A stretch of DNA of 64,000 nucleotides from Nocardia lijiangensis NBRC 108240 (GTDB taxonomy: Bacteria; Actinomycetota; Actinomycetes; Mycobacteriales; Mycobacteriaceae). The stretch lies in NCBI RefSeq assembly GCF_001613045.1, contig NZ_BDBP01000027.1, positions 1 through 64,000 of the forward strand, given 5' to 3'. The notes beneath the pieces are model-generated. The model had not been told where the DNA came from and ran no database searches. It worked only from the letters and a program-made list of their open reading frames with translations. Of the stretch, positions 55,169-63,487 are shown in pieces (the stretch's first letter is position 1; each line of letters opens with the position of its first letter). Made by a program: the position numbers and the translations under genes.

Positions 55169-56103
55169 GCGGCCCGAACACCGATGTGCGGGTCGCTGAT
55201 CTCCCGCCCGAGCACGCCATACTGCTGGGCGAGGTCTACCGTTTCGCCGCCGAAGGTGCGCGTCTGCGACACGCCATGCAGACCACGCGTCTGACCGCCG
55301 CCGATAGTGTGCAGCTGCTCGAGCGGCTCGGTGAGGTGGATCGGGATCGGGAATTGACCGAGATCCAGGCCCGCGGCGAGGGCGTCCCGGGCAGTTGGGT
55401 CGATCAGGCACGACAGGCCGGGCAGTCCGGGCGGGAATGGCGCCGCGAGCAGCTGCTGCGCGCACCGACACGCACACAGGCCGGTCGACGGACGGTCAAA
55501 CGGGTTGTCGCAGACACCCGCCAGCTCACCGACATGGCCGCGATCACTGCCGCCCGGGAACGCCTTCTCACCTCCAGTGGCGTCACCAATGATCCGGAAC
55601 CCGCTGCCGCCCAACAGCTCCGACGAAACATGGACGCCTTGTGGACCCGCGCTACACGCACCGCGGCAGCAATCGGGATGAGCGAGAAGGAGCGGGCTCG
55701 CGCGTTCACCGTCACCGACGAGCAGTTGCGGCAACAGATCGCCCACTACCTGGACTACCCGCTCGATGAGCTCAATGCGCTGTGGCACAGGCACACGACC
55801 CCGGACATCGCCGCCAGCGTTCGACGCTCTCTGTCGAGCCTGCGCCGCAGTCCCAGCCCGAACGCAGCACCAATCCCAGACCTCGACCAAGAGCTGCCCA
55901 AACCGGCACAGCTGAGAGAACGCGCCCGCACGGCCCTGGGCGAAGCGGTGGCCGATCAGCCGAGTTCTGCCACCGCTATCGAGGAAGCGATCGCCGCAGC
56001 GATGCCCGACCGCGACGACCTCGAGCTGAACACCGCGGCGAGCGTCGATGAGGCCGAACCCGTTACCAGCGAGGCGTTTCCCGACGCCGGACCCGACCCC
56101 TAA
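55165..56103 (+). CDS. Helical five-member family protein with the shared tail (paralog 5)
   Basis: This 312-residue protein, the most diverged member, has GVPGSWVDQARQAGQSGREW, then TRQLTDMAAITAARE, MSEKERARAFTVT and ELNALWHRHT. AIEEAIAAAMPDRDD opens the tail at about residue 271. It overlaps paralog 4 by four bases and is the last gene of the T4SS operon proper. Confidence 0.6.
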   Translation: MSGPNTDVRVADLPPEHAILLGEVYRFAAEGARLRHAMQTTRLTAADSVQLLERLGEVDRDRELTEIQARGEGVPGSWVDQARQAGQSGREWRREQLLRAPTRTQAGRRTVKRVVADTRQLTDMAAITAARERLLTSSGVTNDPEPAAAQQLRRNMDALWTRATRTAAAIGMSEKERARAFTVTDEQLRQQIAHYLDYPLDELNALWHRHTTPDIAASVRRSLSSLRRSPSPNAAPIPDLDQELPKPAQLRERARTALGEAVADQPSSATAIEEAIAAAMPDRDDLELNTAASVDEAEPVTSEAFPDAGPDP

Positions 56104-56300
56104 CCCCGGCGGCGGATCCGTCGTACGCCGCCTCCACACCGCCTCAGCCGATCCGACCCCCACTGGGCGTGGACACCGACTCGCCTTCCGACATGACCAG
56201 ACCACCTCAACGCCGCGACCCGCGCCGCCCGCCACCTCTAGGCCGCCATCGACGGTCGCGACCACGCCTCATCCATCTCGCACGAACAGGAGCACCCGCT

Positions 56301-57164
56301 ATGACCCTCAGCCTTGGCCGCAGCACGCGGCCCGCCACCGTGCACCGCCACCAGCTCGGCGACCACAGGATCACCTACCTGCCCGACGGTGTCGCCCTGC
56401 TCGAACCCGCAGCGTGGCTGCCTGATTCGGACGAGCAGGTGTGGGCCCAGCACGCGAACCTGATCAACCCCGACGGGTTCCTCGTCGCCAGCGTCGGCGC
56501 ACTGCTCGTCGAGCACGGCGAGCGCGCGATGCTCATCGACGCCGGCTTCGGCCCCCTCGCGGTCCCCACCAACGTCGGGCTGCTGCGCGGTGGACAGTTG
56601 CTCGACAGCCTCGCCGCCGTCGGCAAAACCCCCGCCGACATCGATCTCATCGCCGTCACCCACCTGCACATGGACCACATCGGCTGGCTTTGGGCCCACC
56701 CGCCCGGGCACACGCGCCCCCCGTTCGCTGACACCCCGGTCGTGGTCGGGCGCACCGAATGGGAACACCCCGAACTCGCCGCAGCCGACGGCACACCCGG
56801 CGAGGTCCTCGACATCTTCGCCCACCAAGTGCGCACCATCGGTTCCGGCGAGGAGATCTTTCCCAGCGTCACCACGATGGCCACCCCCGGCCACAGCCTC
56901 GGCCACACCAGCTACCTCATCGAATCCGTTGGGCAGCGGCTGATCGCTTTCGGCGACGCGCTGACCACCCCCGTCCAGATCACCCACCCGCATCTGACCA
57001 CGGTCACCGACGATGAGCCCGCCCTCGCCCGCGCGACCGCAATGCGCCTGATCAACGAACTGTCCCGCTCCGACACGGTCGGCTTCGGTGTCCATTTCGC
57101 CGACATCCAACTCGGCCGCGTCACCACCCACGCTGGCGGACAGTGCGCGTGGCAGCCCGAATAG
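56301..57164 (+). CDS. Metallo-beta-lactamase-fold hydrolase
   Basis: This 287-residue MBL protein has THLHMDHIGW (the H-x-H-x-D-H core, about residue 117), a zinc His in TMATPGHSLGHTSY, a bridging Asp in IAFGDAL and a last His in GVHFAD. Its arrangement is that of AHL-lactonase/glyoxalase-II-like enzymes. The ATG at 56301 follows AGGAG; the open frame upstream of it lacks family similarity. It may be cargo that degrades a lactone or ester. The substrate cannot be predicted. Confidence 0.82.
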   Translation: MTLSLGRSTRPATVHRHQLGDHRITYLPDGVALLEPAAWLPDSDEQVWAQHANLINPDGFLVASVGALLVEHGERAMLIDAGFGPLAVPTNVGLLRGGQLLDSLAAVGKTPADIDLIAVTHLHMDHIGWLWAHPPGHTRPPFADTPVVVGRTEWEHPELAAADGTPGEVLDIFAHQVRTIGSGEEIFPSVTTMATPGHSLGHTSYLIESVGQRLIAFGDALTTPVQITHPHLTTVTDDEPALARATAMRLINELSRSDTVGFGVHFADIQLGRVTTHAGGQCAWQPE

Positions 57165-57243
57165 CGCTGTGGCCCAAGCAAGTTCGGTGTCCCTGCCGCT
57201 GGACCCGTCGCCAGTGGCTTCCCTCTCACGCACAGGAGATCAC

Positions 57244-57903
57244 ATGACCCTCCCTCCCAATTCCCGCGCTGGGACCGTTGAGGTCCGACCCGCCCGTTTC
57301 CGAGCCGAGCTGCGCGAGTTCCAGCGATGGCATCGGCTCTGCGGTGTCCCACACGCCCGCCGGGCGGCACGAAACCTTCTCCACGCCCACGACGACAAGG
57401 TGTTGTCGACCGGCTTGACCCGCGACTACGGCCCCTCGGCACGCGACGACATCAGCGCGGTCGGTGGCGTATCCACGGTGCTGGCCGCGCGAACGATGGC
57501 GCTGGTCGCCCTCGCCGAGGACCGGGTGGTCGGCGGGTTGGCGGCCGGGCCCTCGATCCACCTGGTCTCCCAGCTAGCCGTCCTGAGCCAGGCCGCGGTC
57601 GTGCAAGCGGCGCTAGCGACGATCAAAATCCATGCTCTCGCAGTTCTACCCGCCTACCGGGGTCGCGGCCTCGGGCGGGCGCTGCTGACCGAAGCGCTCA
57701 CCATCGCCGCAAACAGCGGTGCCCGAATCATCTACGGCCAGTTCCCCACCTACGCCACCGGTGTGGCGGCGTTCTACCGCCGCTGCGGGATGAACCTATG
57801 CGCACCCGGCTTACCAGTGGACCTGCGAGCCTGGGCCGACCTGCCCGCCGTCGTCGCCCCCTTACCCGAGGAAACCCTGTTCCACCGGGCGGTGACACAG
57901 TGA
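57244..57903 (+). CDS. GNAT N-acetyltransferase (paralog A)
   Basis: This 219-residue acyltransferase has an acetyl-CoA-binding motif A in IHALAVLPAYRGRGLGRALL (Q/R-x-x-G-x-G/A, about residue 130) and a C-terminal GVAAFYRRCGMNLCAP. It shares with the gene at 58191 an unusual central block (AARTMALVALAEDRVVGGLA, then GPSI). The ATG at 57244 follows AGGAG. The substrate is unknown. Confidence 0.8.
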   Translation: MTLPPNSRAGTVEVRPARFRAELREFQRWHRLCGVPHARRAARNLLHAHDDKVLSTGLTRDYGPSARDDISAVGGVSTVLAARTMALVALAEDRVVGGLAAGPSIHLVSQLAVLSQAAVVQAALATIKIHALAVLPAYRGRGLGRALLTEALTIAANSGARIIYGQFPTYATGVAAFYRRCGMNLCAPGLPVDLRAWADLPAVVAPLPEETLFHRAVTQ

Positions 57904-58190
57904 GCGCTCTATCGGTGCAGCCGCGCCGGGGGAGCGATACCTCGACCGGTGAGGGCTCGGTGTTGCAAAACATCCCACCGGCCGCATCACCAACCCTTGG
58001 CCGGCCAGCTTCCGCCAATTCCAGCGCCTGCTGCGTCGTCATGCTCCCGCGCGAACCTTCACCGCCCACCGCACCCGCCCCATCGCGGCCACCCCGAACT
58101 CCATCCCAGCACGACAACACCAACCCGAAAACCCCTCCGTTCACCGACGAACGGCGTGCTGACCCACCCCTCCACAGAAAGAGAAAGACC

Positions 58191-58892
58191 ATGTCCATAC
58201 ACCACGACAACACCAGCCGCGCCCCAGCACGCCAGAACGCCGATCGCTGGCCAGCCGATCTGGCTGCGCGGCCGATCGTTCGCCGCGCCGAAGACGACGA
58301 CGAGCTGATCGGCTTCCATGACCTGGCCGTGCTGGCAGGCGTCAGCGACCCGAACCTGCTGGTGCGCCAGCTACTCACCCACAGCCACGACCAGATCCTC
58401 GGCGCCAGCCTCGACGGCACCGACCCTGGCCGAGTCATACACGCCCTGCACAACGATGGCCTGCCCGCCACGGTGGCCAGGCGCACCATGGCGCTGGCGG
58501 CAGTGGTGGACGGGCAGCTGGTCGGCGGGCTCGTCGCCGGGCCGTCGGTACAGACGCTGCTCCAGCCCGCGGTGCAAGGCCGACGTGACACGCTCACCGC
58601 CGCACTGCTGCGCACGATCGAAATCCAAATCGTCGCGGTCAACGCCGAACACCGCCACCTCGGCGTCGGGACCGCACTGGTCCGCGCCGCCATCGACCAA
58701 GCCCGCCGCGCGAACGCCCACCTGGTGCACGGGCAGTTCGACACAGAACGAACCAACCTCGCGTCCTTCTTCCGCGGGTGCGGGTTCAGCGTGGACCTAC
58801 CCACCGCGGGCCTGGACTTCGCCACACTCGCCGACATCGACCTGCAACTGACCACCACACCCGAACAACGGTACTTCTCCCTGACCTTCTAA
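58191..58892 (+). CDS. GNAT N-acetyltransferase (paralog B)
   Basis: This 233-residue protein is a clear relative of the previous gene: ARRTMALAAVVDGQLVGGLV, then GPSV, then IQIVAVNAEHRHLGVGTALV as the acetyl-CoA motif. The motif has HRHLGVG in place of YRGRGLG, so one Arg contact is altered. It ends with FFRGCGFSVDLP. The 287 bp before it are low-complexity Pro-rich sequence without a gene that I trust. Confidence 0.78.
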   Translation: MSIHHDNTSRAPARQNADRWPADLAARPIVRRAEDDDELIGFHDLAVLAGVSDPNLLVRQLLTHSHDQILGASLDGTDPGRVIHALHNDGLPATVARRTMALAAVVDGQLVGGLVAGPSVQTLLQPAVQGRRDTLTAALLRTIEIQIVAVNAEHRHLGVGTALVRAAIDQARRANAHLVHGQFDTERTNLASFFRGCGFSVDLPTAGLDFATLADIDLQLTTTPEQRYFSLTF

Positions 58893-58934
58893 CACTGACC
58901 GAATTCCCTTGCAGGTGCGGCATACTGGCCCGCT

Positions 58935-59120
58935 GTGTCGATGACCTTGGCAGACCTCGCCGCACACGCCCGTCGCAGCGGTGCCGACACCGTGAGGCTG
59001 AGCATGCCCACGGTGCGGTACCGCAGCCTCAACATCAGCGAATACGACGCCGCCCTAGACTGGTGCGCGCAACTGACGATGAGCGTGGACGACCCCGCTG
59101 TGGTTTTGTCCGTCATGTCT
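58935..59120 (+). pseudogene. N-terminal piece of a GNAT-like gene cut by an ISL3 element
   Basis: GTG 58935 or ATG 58941 opens MTLADLAAHARRSGADTVRL, with TVRYRSLNISEYDAALDWCA following. The frame enters the left inverted repeat of the insertion element after VVLSVMS. The matching C-terminal part is at 61716-62301. Together they would make a protein of about 255 residues. Confidence 0.65.
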
Positions 59121-59385
59121 GGGTTCTGGCCCAGTTTCCGTGATCAGGTCTGGAGCCGTGGCTCCGTGCGAGTACCTTGCTACAGCCCGTGGCTGCAGAC
59201 AAAGCCCATGCCCCGGTTCGATCCGAGCCAGATTTTGGACACTCGACCAGCATGCGGTCAGCGGCATTCCAGCGTGTTCGAACTCGGAAGTTTCGGCTGC
59301 TGTGTTGTGGTGGTGCAAGCGGCTGACAGTGCGGGGCCTGGTCTGTCGGGCTCGTGTGTACGACGTGAAGCTGACTGCCAATTTC

Positions 59386-59919
59386 ATGGATCTCACAGCT
59401 TTAGCGACAGGCAAGCACCAGAATCAGCTGATGCAGGTCAGTCTCGCTGCCGCTCTCGTGTCACTTGTAGGTGTTGCCCTTGGCGGTGGGCTCACATTCT
59501 TTTCCCAGCGGCAGACCCTGCGCTCGACGCGGGCACTTGAGGACCTACGGCAGAATCGACAACGTCTGGAAGCACGGCGTCTCGAGCGCATCGGTGCGAT
59601 CGAAAAATTCCTGATCAGCGCTCAGGACGCCGAACGGGTGGCCGTCAACTGCCATGACAACGGTGAGAGTGGACCCGAGTGGCGCAAGGCCGCTGACCAG
59701 GCGACTGACAGCCTTTGGATCGGTCAGAAGAGAATCGAAGTGCTGTGTAGTCACGAGTTGCACAAGGCTGCAGAAGCTTTCGCAAGTGCTTCAGTGGACG
59801 CGATCTGGAAGAAGCCCCCGCACGTGAAGGTGTGGGACTTCCTGCAGCCGACTCGCGCGCGATTTCTGCAAACCGCCCGTGCCGAACTTGGAGAAGACGG
59901 AGCATCACCACAGCCCTGA
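59386..59919 (+). CDS. Passenger membrane-anchored coiled-coil protein inside the IS
   Basis: This protein of about 177 residues has one membrane segment near the start (VSLAAALVSLVGVALGGGLT), a basic coiled coil (LRSTRALEDLRQNRQRLEAR) and a helical remainder. It is not a transposase or known regulator. The layout resembles small phage or plasmid proteins with a single anchor. The start is uncertain; GTG codons exist upstream. Confidence 0.5.
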   Translation: MDLTALATGKHQNQLMQVSLAAALVSLVGVALGGGLTFFSQRQTLRSTRALEDLRQNRQRLEARRLERIGAIEKFLISAQDAERVAVNCHDNGESGPEWRKAADQATDSLWIGQKRIEVLCSHELHKAAEAFASASVDAIWKKPPHVKVWDFLQPTRARFLQTARAELGEDGASPQP

Positions 59920-60079
59920 GCGTCGGCGCCGAGTTCATCCTCTGCCGTTGCTGCAGGATGCAAAGCCAGCCAGCAACATCAGATAATCAGCATATCGTGC
60001 ACTGTCGGACAGGATGATCGGTTGGAAATGCGGACCGCTGCTTGAGGTTTGATCATGGTTCGGGTGTTCTGATCTTGAT

Positions 60080-61651
60080 TTGGTGGCTGTTCTGTTGCCG
60101 CATCTGGCAGGGGTGGCTGTTGAGGAGGTTGCAGAGGCCGGTGGGGTGGTGTGCATCCGGGCGTCCGCGCGGGCGGCGTCTGTGGCCTGCGTTCGTTGCG
60201 GGCACGCCGCGTCCAGGGTGCACAGCCGGTATGAACGCTGTCTGGCCGACGCGCCGGTGGGTGGACGGCTGTTGGTGGTGCGGCTGCGGGTACGGCGCTG
60301 GTTTTGCGATCAACCATCTTGCGGTGTAAGGACTTTCGCGGAGCAGGTCGAGGGGGTGACGGTCCGGCACGGGCGCCGAACGCCGCTACTGCGGGCGATG
60401 CTGGAGGGTATCGCGGTCGCGTTGGCGGGCCGGGCAGGTGCGCGGCTGGCCGCCAAGATCCATGCGCCGGTCGGCCGGTCTACTCTGCTGCGGCTGCTTG
60501 CGGCGTTGCCCGATCCTGCGGCGCAAACGCCTCGGGTGTTGGGGGTGGACGACTTCGCGTTGCTGCGCGGCCAGAACTACGGCACCGTGTTGATCGACTG
60601 TGAGACGGGCGCACCTGTGGAGTTGTTGCCAGGCAGGGACGCCCAGACTCTGGCGAATTGGCTGGACACCCACCCCGGGGTGGAAGTTGTATGCCGAGAC
60701 CGCTCCGGGTCGTACGCGGAGGGAGTTCGCATTGGCGCTCCCGACGCGGTGCAGGTCGCGGACAGGTTTCACCTCTGGCAGAACGTGGGCAAGGCCGTCG
60801 AGCGTTGCGTGGCTCGCCACCGCGACTGCCTGCGCGCCACCGAGCCTGTGCCGGCCGACTCGACAATCTCTCAGCCTTCCAGCGAAGAGCCTGTCGGCAG
60901 GTTCGCCCAGCGCGCGCAAAGACACCACGCGAAAGTGCACGATCTACTCAGGCAGGGACATAGCATCCGCGGCATCGCTCGCGGCCTGGGCTGGGGTCAG
61001 CGCACAGTGCAGCGCTACGCCCACGCCGCCACATGGCAGGAATTGGTCGATGGCAAATGGAAAGGCCCGCGTCCCAGCAAACTCGACCCATTCAAACCCT
61101 ACCTGGATCAACGCTGGGAATCGGGCTGCTCCAACGCTTTACAGCTCTACCGTGAGATCGCCGAACTGGGCTATCCTGGCAGCTACGGCCGGGTGCGCGC
61201 CTATCTGGAACAACGCCGCACCAGACCAGGCCTCATCGCCGCATCGCCACCGACTGTCCGACAGTTCACCAGGTGGCTCACCTGCCACCCCGACAAGCTC
61301 ACCGAGGACGATCGGTCACGGTTGAAAGCCGTGCTGGATCAGTGCCCAGAGCTTCGAGCCGCTGCCGTGCACGTCCGTGCGTTCGGTGAAATGCTCACTA
61401 TGTTGCAAGGCCAACTTTTGCCCGCATGGATTACGGCCGTCCGGGCCGATGACCTGCCCGGTCTGAGCTCCTTCGCCAACGGGCTCGAGTCCGACCTGAA
61501 CGCCGTCAGCGCCGGTCTGACCATGCGCTGGAACTCCGGTCCGGTCGAGGGCCGGGTCAACCACATCAAAATGATCAAAAGGCAGATGTTCGGCAGGGCT
61601 GGCCTTGCACTGCTTCGCAAACGTGTCCTTCTCACTGCCGCGCAACGGTGA
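60080..61651 (+). CDS. ISL3-family transposase
   Basis: This 523-residue transposase has an N-terminal zinc-binding HTH region with Cys pairs (CVRCGHAA, then FCDQPSCGVRTF) and a DDE catalytic domain: Asp in LGVDDFALLRGQNYG, Asp in VCRDRSGSYAEG, and Glu in NSGPVEGRVNHIKMIKRQMF. Full length and without interruption, so the element may still be mobile. It starts at GTG 60080. Confidence 0.92.
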   Translation: MVAVLLPHLAGVAVEEVAEAGGVVCIRASARAASVACVRCGHAASRVHSRYERCLADAPVGGRLLVVRLRVRRWFCDQPSCGVRTFAEQVEGVTVRHGRRTPLLRAMLEGIAVALAGRAGARLAAKIHAPVGRSTLLRLLAALPDPAAQTPRVLGVDDFALLRGQNYGTVLIDCETGAPVELLPGRDAQTLANWLDTHPGVEVVCRDRSGSYAEGVRIGAPDAVQVADRFHLWQNVGKAVERCVARHRDCLRATEPVPADSTISQPSSEEPVGRFAQRAQRHHAKVHDLLRQGHSIRGIARGLGWGQRTVQRYAHAATWQELVDGKWKGPRPSKLDPFKPYLDQRWESGCSNALQLYREIAELGYPGSYGRVRAYLEQRRTRPGLIAASPPTVRQFTRWLTCHPDKLTEDDRSRLKAVLDQCPELRAAAVHVRAFGEMLTMLQGQLLPAWITAVRADDLPGLSSFANGLESDLNAVSAGLTMRWNSGPVEGRVNHIKMIKRQMFGRAGLALLRKRVLLTAAQR

Positions 61652-61715
61652 CAATGCAGACCTGTGGCCCAGCGGCACAACACCTTTCGTCACGGAAAGT
61701 GAGCCAGAACCCAGA

Positions 61716-62301
61716 GATCGCGAACAAAGCCACCGCTGAAGTCGAAGACGCACGAGTATGTGTCGGCTGCATCGACTTCCTCACCATCCGACTCGGCCAG
61801 GAACTCGTCGCCGACAACGTGCTCGACTCCTACTCCCAAACCGCCGAGGAATTCTCCCCAGGCTTCGACGGCGACTGGCTCGATGACGACGTGCAGGAAT
61901 TCGACGCGACACCGATCAACTATGTTGTCGTGGTCCTGCACGCCGAAGTGGTTCCGCCGCTACGGGGCCATCAGCTCGGAGCCTGGATGCTCACCGAGAT
62001 CGCCTACCGGATGCTGTCCTCCCACGACGGACTGATCGTGCTATCCCCAACCCCCGACGATGCCGACCCCACCAGCCTCGCCGGTCAGCGGGCTACTCGC
62101 CGACTGTCGGGCTACTGGCGAAGCTGCGGCCTGGTCCCGATTCCCACGCATCCGGGCTTTCTCGCACAAGCCAGCGCCTACACCGCACTCGGCGCCGCCC
62201 GCCGTGCCCTCACCTCGGTCGCCGACCACCAAATCACGCTCACCGCTGCCGAACTCGCGCGCTGGTCGCAGCCTTTCGGTAGCCACGACGAGTGGAGCTG
62301 A
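61716..62301 (+). pseudogene. C-terminal piece of the GNAT-like gene cut by the ISL3 element
   Basis: Beyond the right inverted repeat the frame continues EIANKATAEVEDARVCVGCI, then HAEVVPPLRGHQLGAWMLTE as a GNAT-like acetyl-CoA motif, and ends at 62301. An ATG inside the IS (61651) could start a fusion, but the natural 5' part lies at 58935-59120. Confidence 0.65.
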
Positions 62302-62305
62302 CAGA

Positions 62306-63487
62306 TTACGGCGATGGGAATCGCACTGCGGTGAGGGATTCTGGCCCCCCGATGGTGGGGCCGTGCGGCCAGAGTTGTTGGAGCTCGGTGGGGGTGAGTG
62401 GGCTGCGGTAGGCGTTGTGCAGGACCGTTTCGATGGTGGTGGGTGCGGCAGTGGCGAGGTGGGTGAACCAGTCGATGCCTGCTGAGTATGCCCACATGTA
62501 GCTGCGTAGCTGCGGGTTTGTGCTGCGGTCGGTGAGGATGTCGGCGATGTGGTTGTCGCTCCACCATGGAATGCGTGCGTGAGCGCGCGCGGCGCAGTCC
62601 TCGATTGGTGCGCCGGCGTTGAGGGTGAGGTGGAGTTCGGCGCGCACGAGTTGGGTGTAGTGGTCCAGACGCACTCGGGTGATGAGTTGTTCGTCGTCGG
62701 GGGTGATGAACAGAGGCATGGCTTGGGCCCAGCCTTCGAGCAATACCTGTTGGGGGCCATGCACGGACAGCAGTCTCACCCACGGGACGTCCTCGGTGGA
62801 GCAGCGGGCGGCGATGCTGGCGCTTTGGAGGCCGTGGCCGAGAACTTCGTGCAGTGCGAACTGGCGGGCTTGGACTTTGGTGTAGCTGGCGTTGCGGATG
62901 TTGAGGCGAAGCCGGACGCGGTCACCGGCGCCGTCGAGCCAGTAGGCCCAGTAGGCGTCGATGTCGGCGGTTTCGATGGTGAGGTCGTAGGGTGCAGACG
63001 AGCCGGTGGCGGCGCGGACGGCGGCCTCGTATTCGATGGCGGCGTCGCGGATGGCATCGGGTGCGTCGGCCGCATGCAGAGGGCCTTCGGCTGCGGCGAG
63101 ATCGGCCATGGTGTTCGCGCCCCATGCAACCCCGAGACGGTCGAGGCATTCGCGGGCGATCTCGCCTCGGGCGGTGATGTAGTCGGGTGGCCAGCCGTTC
63201 GCGGGGCATCCCTGGGTCACACGGATGTAGTCATCGAGCGCAGCTCGTTCGCCCATGAGTGCCCGCAGATAGGCCAGGTCGGCGTTGATGCGCTGGAGGA
63301 CGGCGGGTTCGGTGGTGTCCTCGCGCAGTTGAGTGAGTCGCCGGAAGGTGGTGAGGCGATCGGCGGGATCGTGGTGTCGGGTTGCACGTGGGTGGAAGTC
63401 GAAGTCGATGACCGCGGGTGCACCTCGGTCGATCTCGTGCTGGTTCCATGCCCGAATAGCTGCCTCGACGGCGTCACGGGTGCTCAC
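62306..63487 (-). CDS. Zincin-like metallopeptidase, DUF885-related
   Basis: This 393-residue protein starts at GTG 63487 with GGGAGG six bases upstream. ALHEVLGHGLQS (about residue 222) followed by LLEGWAQAMP (about 260) resembles the H-E-x-x-P-G-H-H-x-Q and E-G-W-A motifs of DUF885 gluzincin peptidases, with the Pro missing so that the spacing is H-E-x-x-G-H. The rest is helical, as in M2/M3/M32-like enzymes. There is no signal peptide. Whether the shortened motif still binds zinc is uncertain. It overlaps the upstream gene by 14 bases. Confidence 0.6.
   Translation of the reverse strand: MSTRDAVEAAIRAWNQHEIDRGAPAVIDFDFHPRATRHHDPADRLTTFRRLTQLREDTTEPAVLQRINADLAYLRALMGERAALDDYIRVTQGCPANGWPPDYITARGEIARECLDRLGVAWGANTMADLAAAEGPLHAADAPDAIRDAAIEYEAAVRAATGSSAPYDLTIETADIDAYWAYWLDGAGDRVRLRLNIRNASYTKVQARQFALHEVLGHGLQSASIAARCSTEDVPWVRLLSVHGPQQVLLEGWAQAMPLFITPDDEQLITRVRLDHYTQLVRAELHLTLNAGAPIEDCAARAHARIPWWSDNHIADILTDRSTNPQLRSYMWAYSAGIDWFTHLATAAPTTIETVLHNAYRSPLTPTELQQLWPHGPTIGGPESLTAVRFPSP

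Larger units (their letters stand above)
29481..56103 (+). mobile_element. Conjugation/type IV secretion operon of an ICE or plasmid
   Basis: The region is a run of co-directional genes, many joined by ATGA or GTGA overlaps. It contains the usual actinobacterial T4SS set: a VirB6/TrbL-like channel protein, an SCO6880 protein, a VirB4-type ATPase, an NlpC/P60 hydrolase, small VirB2-like membrane proteins and a VirD4-type coupling ATPase. No relaxase or origin of transfer is recognised, so the element must continue beyond the window, use a relaxase in trans, or be incomplete. Boundaries given are those of the operon, not proven element ends. Confidence 0.65.
59118..61715 (+). mobile_element. 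ISL3-family insertion element with a passenger gene
   Basis: The ends are inverted repeats. The left end, TCTGGGTTCTGGCCCAGTTT then CCGTGA, matches the reverse complement of the right end, TCTGGGTTCTGGCTCACTTT then CCGTGA, with two differences in 26. The element is 2.6 kb, longer than usual for ISL3, because about 950 bp precede the transposase and include another ORF. I see no 8-bp target duplication (flanks CCGTCATG and GATCGCGA). An adjacent deletion or an old insertion is therefore possible. Confidence 0.75.

Noticed and set aside
29481-56103. Search for a relaxase (MobA, TrwC or Rep type) inside the operon
   Set aside because: No H-x-H-x-x-x-H or relaxase Tyr motif was found in any plausible gene, so none is reported.
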